A DNA stretch of 64,000 nucleotides from Parvularcula lutaonensis. Lineage in GTDB: Bacteria > Pseudomonadota > Alphaproteobacteria > Caulobacterales > Parvularculaceae. A program made the translations under genes and the position numbers. Where the stretch lies: contig NZ_BMXU01000002.1 of the NCBI RefSeq assembly GCF_014651915.1, forward strand, positions 248,001 through 312,000, read 5' to 3'. Shown here in pieces: positions 58,268 to 64,000 of the stretch. Numbering within the stretch: the first letter of the stretch is position 1; each line of letters starts with the position of its first letter. The notes below the pieces were generated by a model. It saw only the letters and a list, made by a program, of their open reading frames with translations. It searched no databases and was not told the origin of the DNA.

Positions 58268-59881
58268 ATGTCGCTGACAACCGCGCTCTACAACGCCAAA
58301 TCCGGCCTCAACTCGACCCAGCGTCAGGTGGCCGGCGCGTCCGACAACATCGCGAACGCCCGCACGCCGGGCTATGTCGCAAAGGACGCGCGTATCTCCG
58401 CGAACAACATCGCGGGGATCGGCAGCGGCGTCAGCGCCGACATGGTGCGCAGTCCCGTCGACTCGATCCTCCTGCGCGATGTGCGCCTCGAGGCCGCGAA
58501 GCTCGGAACGCTCGACGTCCGGGCCACGGCTGTCGGGCGCCTCGCCTCGGTCATCGGCGACCCGGCCGATGCCCGCTCCATCCCTTCCGCCTTCACGGCG
58601 CTCGAAACCGCTTTCCAGGATCTCTACGACGCGCCCGAGCGTACCGACCTCCAGCAGGCTGTCTTCTTTGCCGCGCAGGACCTGACCGCGCGCTTCGGCT
58701 CGGCCGAGGACGCGATCCAGACTGCGCGAGAAGAGGCTGACCGCTCGATCGCCGCTGGCGTTCAGACGGTCAACGACGCCCTTCAGGGCATCGCCGACCT
58801 CAACCTCAAAGTCGCCGAAGCCATGGCCGATCCGTCGATCGACGCGTCGGGCATCATGGATGAGCGCGACCGCCTGATCGACATCGTCGCCGAGCAGATC
58901 GGCATCCGGACCTTTACCCGCGCCCAAGGCGAGGTGGTCATCTCCACCACGGAGGGGGTCACCCTCCTCGACGGCCAGCCGCGCACCCTTGGCTTCACCC
59001 AGACCTCGACCATCTCACCCGGCACGCGGATCACCAACGTGCCCACGGTCCTCTCGGGCCTGACGGTCGACGGCTTCGATATTTCGCCGGGACCGCTGGG
59101 CGGTCCGCAGGCGCTGCGCACCGGCTCCCTGGCCGGTCATTTCCTCGCCCGTGACGTGGATCTCGTCCAGTACCAGGACCAGATCGACGCCCTTGCCAAG
59201 GAAACGGCTGTCCTCTTCCAGCAGGCCGACAAGCAGGTCGCGGCCCAGCGCTACGGCTTCTTCACGACAGGCGCGGTGCCGCCGAACCCGGCCATCGCAG
59301 GTCTCTTCACCGATGCGGGCGCGGCGGTCGATCCGCTCTCCCCCGCTGCGAATATCGAAGGGCTCGCAGGACGGCTCTCGGTCAACGCGCTGGTTGATCC
59401 CAATGCGCCCGGTGGCGACCTGACCCGCCTCAGGACCGGTGTCGTTGCGACATTCGATCCGAACGCGTCGGATGTCGACTTCTCGACCTTCCCGCCGACC
59501 CAGGGCGGTGCAGCCTACGCCAACCCGACGGCACCGACACTGGTCGGCTTCCAGGACCAGATCCAGGGCTTCCTCGACGGCCTCGCCCAGACCCGGACCT
59601 TCACCCCGTCGGGCGGCCTTGCCCAGAACAACACGCTCGGCCAGTTCGCGTCGGAATTCACGAGCGGCGTGCAGAACAACCGCGCCAATCTCGAAAGCCT
59701 CGCCGACCGCACGCGGACCATCTTCGACACGCTTGAGATCCGCCGCTTCAACGAGAACGGCGTGAACATCGACGAAGAGAGCGAGAAGCTTCTCGAGCTT
59801 GAGCAAGCCTACACGGCCAATGCCCAGGTCATCAACATTATCGCCCGCATGTTCGACGAACTGCTGGCGCGTCTCGCCTAG
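58268..59881 (+). CDS. flgK: Flagellar hook-associated protein 1 FlgK
   Basis: First hook-filament junction protein, 537 residues. It has the N-terminal rod/hook motif ALYNAKSGLNSTQRQVAGAS with NIANARTPGY, the FlgK segments GIADLNLKVAEAM and DERDRLIDIVAEQIGIRTF, and a C-terminal hydrophobic heptad NIDEESEKLLELEQAYTANA. It is co-transcribed with flgE and flgL. Confidence 0.96.
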   Translation: MSLTTALYNAKSGLNSTQRQVAGASDNIANARTPGYVAKDARISANNIAGIGSGVSADMVRSPVDSILLRDVRLEAAKLGTLDVRATAVGRLASVIGDPADARSIPSAFTALETAFQDLYDAPERTDLQQAVFFAAQDLTARFGSAEDAIQTAREEADRSIAAGVQTVNDALQGIADLNLKVAEAMADPSIDASGIMDERDRLIDIVAEQIGIRTFTRAQGEVVISTTEGVTLLDGQPRTLGFTQTSTISPGTRITNVPTVLSGLTVDGFDISPGPLGGPQALRTGSLAGHFLARDVDLVQYQDQIDALAKETAVLFQQADKQVAAQRYGFFTTGAVPPNPAIAGLFTDAGAAVDPLSPAANIEGLAGRLSVNALVDPNAPGGDLTRLRTGVVATFDPNASDVDFSTFPPTQGGAAYANPTAPTLVGFQDQIQGFLDGLAQTRTFTPSGGLAQNNTLGQFASEFTSGVQNNRANLESLADRTRTIFDTLEIRRFNENGVNIDEESEKLLELEQAYTANAQVINIIARMFDELLARLA

Positions 59882-59891
59882 GGGTACCCTG

Positions 59892-61025
59892 ATGATGAAA
59901 CCGATCTCGACCTTCGGTCAGACAACGCTCCGGAACTCGCAGCTCCGACAGCTCGAGGGCGACCTCGCGCAGGCGAACAACGAGCTCTCGACGGGAAAGA
60001 AGACCGACGTGGCGAAATCCATCGGCTCCGACCTCATCCGTCTCCAGACGATCCGCAACCAGTTCGAGGCGAACGAAACCTACCTGCGCTCGATCAATCT
60101 CTACAAGCAGCGCTACGACATCATGGAGGGCGCGTTTTCCGAAGTGGAGAGCGCGGTTCAGGACCTCGTCGGTCTCGCCACGATCAACGGCGCGGACGCT
60201 CTCGACTCGGCCTTCTCGATCAACCTTCTCGCCGAAGGCGTGATCGGCAGGGTCACGGGCGCACTCAACATCTCGATCGGCGGGCGCTACCTCTTCGGCG
60301 GTGCCAATGTCGGGCAGATCCCGATGCAACCCATCGACCAGCCGAACCCCAACGGCTTCACGCCGCGTCAGGTGATCACTGATGCGCTGACCGGCACCGG
60401 CCCCGGCGCGCCGCTCAACTCCGGCGTCGATGTCACGACGCCCGTGACGCCTGCGGACAGTCTCGACCTGCTGAACCGTTTCCAGACAATCTTCAACGGC
60501 ACCAACGCCCTCGCCGGCCCGCCGCTCGACGACTACAGCTTCGAGAACACCTTCTTCAACGGTGAGATCGGCGGCGTGCTGGCGGATATCCGCCTGCCGA
60601 ACAACCAGTTCAACGCTCTGGGCAACAACGACCTGACCGATGGCCTGCGCGAAGTGCTGCAAGGGGCGTGGATCCTCTCGACCGTGGACCTGACGAACAT
60701 CACCGACCCGGTTGCCTACCAGACCCTCATGACGGGCCAGGCTGGCCCGCCGGCTGTTCCGGGTGCGCTGGATCTCATCACCGGGGGCCTGTCGAAGATC
60801 ATGGACGCCCGCACGAGCCTTGGCCTTCAGTGGCAGCTGGTCGATGCCAATGACGAGGCGGTCCGCACCCAGAACGCCATGTTCAACAACCAGATTCTCC
60901 AGCTCGAGAATGTCGACAGGGCCGAAGTCACCACCCGTCTCCTCGATATCGAGAACCAACTCGAGGCCAGCTACGCCGTTACCGGACGGGTGCTGAACCT
61001 CAGGCTGTTCAACTTCGTCCGATAG
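59892..61025 (+). CDS. flgL: Flagellar hook-associated protein 3 FlgL
   Basis: Second hook-filament junction protein, 377 residues, flagellin-like. The N-terminus ISTFGQTTLRNSQLRQLEGD..LAQANNELSTGKK matches FlgL. Its end NQLEASYAVTGRVLNLRLFNF is the matching helix. The frame opens within flgK, but ATG at 59892 after AGGGGT is the start. A strong terminator follows at 61083-61118. Confidence 0.94.
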   Translation: MMKPISTFGQTTLRNSQLRQLEGDLAQANNELSTGKKTDVAKSIGSDLIRLQTIRNQFEANETYLRSINLYKQRYDIMEGAFSEVESAVQDLVGLATINGADALDSAFSINLLAEGVIGRVTGALNISIGGRYLFGGANVGQIPMQPIDQPNPNGFTPRQVITDALTGTGPGAPLNSGVDVTTPVTPADSLDLLNRFQTIFNGTNALAGPPLDDYSFENTFFNGEIGGVLADIRLPNNQFNALGNNDLTDGLREVLQGAWILSTVDLTNITDPVAYQTLMTGQAGPPAVPGALDLITGGLSKIMDARTSLGLQWQLVDANDEAVRTQNAMFNNQILQLENVDRAEVTTRLLDIENQLEASYAVTGRVLNLRLFNFVR

Positions 61026-61082
61026 GTTCCGTAGAACGCGCGAGAGACCACCCCCACCACCACCCCTATCGCGCGGCGGAAG

Positions 61083-61118
61083 ACCCGTCCCCGGAAGATC
61101 CGGGGGCGGGTTTTTTCT
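61083..61118 (+). terminator. Rho-independent terminator after flgL
   Basis: ACCCGTCCCCGGA, AGA, TCCGGGGGCGGGT and a T run: a 13-bp stem (one G-U) and six Ts. It ends the flgE-flgK-flgL transcript. Confidence 0.92.
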
Positions 61119-61151
61119 TCACATGACACAGAGCCGTGCTAGCGGGGTGGT

Positions 61152-61760
61152 ATGCTGACCAGCCTCGGCCTTCTCGTTCTCGCTGCCGCTTCGATTCTGG
61201 GCTCGCCCGGGCCTGCGCCGCTCTCTTTGGCGGCGACGGGCGCGAGCGCGGGGTTGAGAGGTGGACTCCCCTATCTCTCAGGCCTTGTCCTCGCCATTGC
61301 GGCCGATTGCGCCATGGTCGCGTTGGGCCTCGGCGCCCTGATCAGCAGCGGCGGGCCTGTAACGATCGTTCTCCTCGCCTTCTCCATCACCTACATCGTC
61401 TATATCGCATGGAAGATCGCCGCCGCGCCGTTGCTTGTGGACGCGGGGGCGCCGGAGCGGGTCCCCAGCTTCCGCGATGGATTGATCCTGAACCTGACAA
61501 ATCCCAAGGCCTATGCCGCCATCGCCGCGGTCTACGCAGGGTTTCCCCTGCCAATCGAGGATCGCGTGCTCCAGCTCGTCTCCATCGGGGTCGCCACCGT
61601 GCTTGTCGCCCTGGTCGTCGACTTCGCGTGGCTGGCCGCCGGCTCGACTTTGGCGGGTCTCTTCCGCCATCCCCGTTGGGCAAGGCCCCTGCGGGTGATT
61701 TTCGCAGCGCTGATGCTGGCTGCTGTCGGGCTCAGCCTGGCCAAGCTCCTCGGCGCATAA
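61152..61760 (+). CDS. LysE/RhtB family exporter
   Basis: A 202-residue inner-membrane protein with about six hydrophobic segments and the family motif SPGPAPLSLAATGASAGLRG near residue 17, with LNLTNPKAYAAIAAVYAGF in mid-protein. The family exports amino acids or related compounds. It lies between flgL and the response regulator gene, and has no evident flagellar link. Confidence 0.88.
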   Translation: MLTSLGLLVLAAASILGSPGPAPLSLAATGASAGLRGGLPYLSGLVLAIAADCAMVALGLGALISSGGPVTIVLLAFSITYIVYIAWKIAAAPLLVDAGAPERVPSFRDGLILNLTNPKAYAAIAAVYAGFPLPIEDRVLQLVSIGVATVLVALVVDFAWLAAGSTLAGLFRHPRWARPLRVIFAALMLAAVGLSLAKLLGA

Positions 61761-61787
61761 AAAACCCGCCCTCAGGGCGAGGACGGG
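61759..61787 (-). terminator. Rho-independent terminator of the CtrA/FtcR-like regulator gene
   Basis: On the minus strand, CCCGTCCTC, GCCCT, GAGGGCGGG (9 bp with one G-U) followed by six Ts. It lies 43 bases after the regulator stop. Confidence 0.85.
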
Positions 61788-61829
61788 GTCTTACGCAACA
61801 AGTGATTCGGTATGCGGTGAAACGCGGCC

Positions 61830-62573
61830 TCAGGCAGCGGCGCTCTTCTTCGGCAGGGCCTTGCGCCCGCCGCCGCCGAGGCGCTGGACCACCGTGTTCT
61901 CCGGCTTGTCCATCTTGTAGCCGCGGCAATAGACGGTCTCGATAAATTGCTGGCCACCTGTGGCGTCGGAGAGCTTCTTCCGCAGCTTGCAGATATAGAC
62001 GTCGATGACCTTGTCGAAGGGCTCGCAGTCCATTGATCCGTAGACCGCTGAGTAGACGCTTTCCTTCGAAACGACCCGTCCGACGTTCTGGGCGAGATAG
62101 GTGAAGATGGCGTGCTCCCGATGCGAGAGCTTGATGCGGTTGCCCTGCACTTCGGGGTCGCGGCCATCGTAGAAGATCGTCAGTTTGCCAAGTTTGAAGG
62201 CCGTGGAGGCCTGGCCCAGAAGGCGGCGCGAGCGCGCCAGGATCCTGGCTTTCAGCTCAGACGCATTGAACGGCTTGACGACGAAGTCGTCGGCACCCGC
62301 GCTGAACGCCCTGATGGCGAGCTGCGGGTTTTTAACGTCAGAGAGAAGTATGATCGGTGTACCGCCTGCATCCTTGTGCAGGTCTTCGATCAGCTCGCAG
62401 GGCTCGTCGATTGATCCGACAAGGATCGCTGCGTAGTGCGTCAGGTCACGACCAGCCACGCCTTCGAGCTCTTCCGCGCTCGAAAGGACGTCAACGTCGA
62501 TTTGCGAAGCCTTGCACCGCGAGGCCAGAGCCTCAGCAATAGTGACGTTCGGTTCCAACAGGATAATCCGCAT
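61830..62573 (-). CDS. CtrA/FtcR-like OmpR-family regulator with degenerate receiver
   Basis: A 247-residue DNA-binding response regulator. Residues 1-115 are a receiver-like domain and 128-225 an OmpR-type winged helix (LSHREHAIFTYLAQNVGRVV, KVIDVYICKLRKKLSDATGG, IETVYCRGYKM). The receiver lacks its acidic pair (LLEPN at residues 5-9) and the phosphoacceptor Asp: the beta3 segment reads AAILVGSIDEP with Gly53-Ser54. Lys100 (VVKPF) remains. The output domain resembles CtrA and, in its FYDGRDPEVQGN stretch, FtcR/Rem flagellar regulators. Between flgL/LysE and flgI, it probably controls flagellar genes without phosphorylation. Confidence 0.85.
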   Translation of the reverse strand: MRIILLEPNVTIAEALASRCKASQIDVDVLSSAEELEGVAGRDLTHYAAILVGSIDEPCELIEDLHKDAGGTPIILLSDVKNPQLAIRAFSAGADDFVVKPFNASELKARILARSRRLLGQASTAFKLGKLTIFYDGRDPEVQGNRIKLSHREHAIFTYLAQNVGRVVSKESVYSAVYGSMDCEPFDKVIDVYICKLRKKLSDATGGQQFIETVYCRGYKMDKPENTVVQRLGGGGRKALPKKSAAA

Positions 62574-62729
62574 GCTCTCTCACCGTACTGTTTTTGCCGC
62601 CCATTTTGCCCTGGGGCGGAGCATCGCGGCGTTGCGGCTTCATGCCGGCGCCCGATGCATGTCCCGTTCTGAACCGAAAGAAATAAAGAAAAGGTCACCA
62701 GCGGATTCAGGATTTTTTTGCGATTGAAA

Positions 62730-62760
62730 CCGTTAAGTAAGGTTACTGCACAGTTAACGG
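62730..62760. promoter_or_regulatory. CCGTTAA inverted repeat upstream of flgI
   Basis: CCGTTAA (62730-62736) and TTAACGG (62754-62760) are perfect inverted repeats separated by 17 bp, 24 bases before the flgI start. An additional GGTTAC lies between. It could be a regulator site for flgI or the divergent response regulator gene. Confidence 0.4.
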
Positions 62761-62783
62761 AGCATTCCTTTAAAGCCCGTTTT

Positions 62784-63980
62784 ATGTGGATCGGTATGAT
62801 CGGCGCCATGATGATCGATCGATTGAGCGCGGCGGCTAAGTTCCTCCGCCGGCGGAGAACCGCCCTCAACAAGGCTTTCGGGGCCATGGCGATTGCCCTC
62901 GCCGTCCCCGCCCTGCTGACGGGCCCTGCGTCGGCTTCGCGCCTGAAGGACATCACGAAGATCGAAGGCGTCCGCGAGAACCAGCTGATTGGCTACGGTC
63001 TCGTCGTCGGCCTCCCGGGCACGGGTGACCGGGCGCAGAACGCGCTGTTCACCGAGCAGTCGCTGCGCTCCATGCTCGAGCGTTTCGGCGTGGCCCTCGA
63101 TAATGAGCGCATCCTCCAGACCCGGAACACCGCCGCGGTCATGGTCACGGCTTCGCTCCCTGGCTTCTCCCGCAATGGGGACAAGATCGACGTCACCGTT
63201 TCGGCCCTTGGCGACGCCCGCAGCCTGCAGGGCGGCACGCTTCTCGTGACCCCGCTCACCGCGGCCGACGGCAACGTCTACGCCGTGGCGCAGGGCCAGC
63301 TCATCATCGGCGGCTTCCAGGCGGCCGGGGCTGCAGGCTCGATCCAGCGCGGCGTCCCGACCCAGGGCCGTATCCCTGCCGGTGCCACGGTAGAGCGTGA
63401 GCTTGCCTTCCCGATCAACGAGCTCGACACGGTCCGCTACGTCCTGAAGAACCCCGACTTCACCACGGCCAACCGTATCGCTTCGGCGATCGACCAGCGT
63501 CTCTCCGGTCGCTTTGCGCGCGCCGTGGACCTTGCCACGGTCGAGGTGCTGGTGCCTGCGGACTATCGCGGCCAGGTCACGACCATGCTGGCCGAGCTTG
63601 AATCGATCGACGTCGAGACGGACGAGATCGCCCGCGTCGTCGTGGACGAAAGCTCTGGCACCATCGTCATTGGGCAGAACGTCCGCATCTCCCCGGTCGC
63701 TATCGCCCACGGCAACATTACCATCAGGATTTCGGAGCGCCCGATTCCGTCCCAACCCTCGCCATTCAGCCGGGTTGGCGAGACGGTGGTCGTTCCCCGA
63801 ACGGACATTGCCGTCGAGGAAGACCTCGGCAACGGCTTCCGTGTGATCGAGGACAACATCACCCTTCAGGAGCTGGTCGACGGCCTCAATGCCATGGGCG
63901 TCACGCCGCGCGACATGATCTCCATCCTCCAGACCATCAAGTCATCGGGTGCGATGCAGGCGGAGCTTGTCGTCCAATGA
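62784..63980 (+). CDS. flgI: Flagellar P-ring protein FlgI
   Basis: Periplasmic P-ring subunit, 398 residues from the chosen ATG. Signal peptide MAIALAVPALLTGPASASR is preceded by an unusually long basic N-region. The mature start RLKDITKIEGVRENQLIGYG..LVVGLPGTGD and the end VTPRDMISILQTIKSSGAMQ are diagnostic. ATGs at 62796, 62808 and 62811 are alternatives that shorten the N-region. Its stop overlaps the next start by 4 bases. Divergent from the CtrA/FtcR-like regulator. Confidence 0.95.
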   Translation: MWIGMIGAMMIDRLSAAAKFLRRRRTALNKAFGAMAIALAVPALLTGPASASRLKDITKIEGVRENQLIGYGLVVGLPGTGDRAQNALFTEQSLRSMLERFGVALDNERILQTRNTAAVMVTASLPGFSRNGDKIDVTVSALGDARSLQGGTLLVTPLTAADGNVYAVAQGQLIIGGFQAAGAAGSIQRGVPTQGRIPAGATVERELAFPINELDTVRYVLKNPDFTTANRIASAIDQRLSGRFARAVDLATVEVLVPADYRGQVTTMLAELESIDVETDEIARVVVDESSGTIVIGQNVRISPVAIAHGNITIRISERPIPSQPSPFSRVGETVVVPRTDIAVEEDLGNGFRVIEDNITLQELVDGLNAMGVTPRDMISILQTIKSSGAMQAELVVQ

Positions 63981-64000
63981 GTGAGATTGGTGCCCTTCCC
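63977..64000 (+). CDS. Start of a further flagellar gene (truncated by window end)
   Basis: ATG at 63977 overlaps the flgI stop (ATGA), and the frame reads MSEIGALP before the window ends. The gene after flgI in Alphaproteobacteria is commonly a rod-binding protein (FlgJ N-terminal-like), so that is the likely identity. Only 8 codons are visible, so the call rests on position. Confidence 0.45.

Noticed and set aside
56877-58280. 467-codon minus-strand frame opposite flgE
   Set aside because: Antisense of the hook gene; no domains and no start signal.
1-64000. CRISPR array, prophage, insertion sequence or integron
   Set aside because: No regularly spaced repeats, transposase, integrase or phage structural genes were seen; the repeats by the hydrolase lack the core sites of integron attC.

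Overview
The window is a 64-kb piece of a GC-rich alphaproteobacterial chromosome. The clues are a tRNA-His of the alphaproteobacterial type (no encoded G-1, G1:U72, A73), the flagellar gene set, an OmpR-family flagellar regulator resembling CtrA and FtcR/Rem, paired DUF465 genes, and separate nrdA and nrdB genes behind NrdR boxes. A Caulobacterales/Hyphomonadaceae/Parvularculaceae-type marine bacterium is likely; the exact family is inferred. I see no insertion sequence, prophage, CRISPR array or rRNA operon.

Region 1 (1-41 kb) is mostly housekeeping and accessory metabolism in short units on both strands. It carries ubiD and ubiX for ubiquinone, a large lipid-anchored subtilase followed by a membrane coiled-coil protein, a serine beta-lactamase-fold hydrolase flanked by a short direct repeat, nrdB and nrdA, an LpxR-type outer-membrane deacylase, msrA, an XRE/MmyB regulator with a perfect operator-like palindrome, GDP-mannose pyrophosphorylase, lycopene cyclase, tRNA-His, an M48 protease, a topoisomerase IB, an FKBP lipoprotein, the homocysteine-methyltransferase half of a split MetH, galE, zur, a nudix-cysE-SIMPL operon, a cyclophilin, dodecin, queF and several dehydrogenases. 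A patch at 22.8-23.7 kb holds two palindromic repeat units and a lower-GC orphan gene that overlaps the end of nrdA.

Region 2 (41-64 kb) is a continuous flagellar locus. A 113-bp divergent promoter separates fliF-fliH-fliN-fliP-fliG-fliJ-slt (minus) from fliL-fliM-motE (plus). Then come flgF-flgG-flgA-flgH and a second FliL-like gene (minus), a secreted helical-repeat protein with motA-motB (plus), flgE-flgK-flgL (plus), a LysE exporter, the CtrA/FtcR-like regulator (minus), and flgI with the start of a following gene (plus). Together these build the MS ring, C ring, part of the export gate, the rod, P and L rings, hook, hook-filament junction and stator. fliI, fliQ, fliR, flhA, flhB, flgB, flgC, fliE, flgD and flagellin are not in the window.

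The least ordinary signals are regulatory or structural. They are a flgE leader whose Shine-Dalgarno sequence can be locked in an 8-bp stem, an 11-bp motif shared upstream of fliF, the motAB operon and flgE, a flagellar response regulator without its phosphoacceptor aspartate, a FliM without the CheY-binding N-terminus, a secreted repeat protein translationally coupled to motA, a lytic transglycosylase without a Sec signal in the fliG/fliJ operon, and an amber-interrupted small membrane-protein gene behind queF. No complete new defence or mobile system is evident. All calls rest on reading the sequence and family knowledge; no database search was run.
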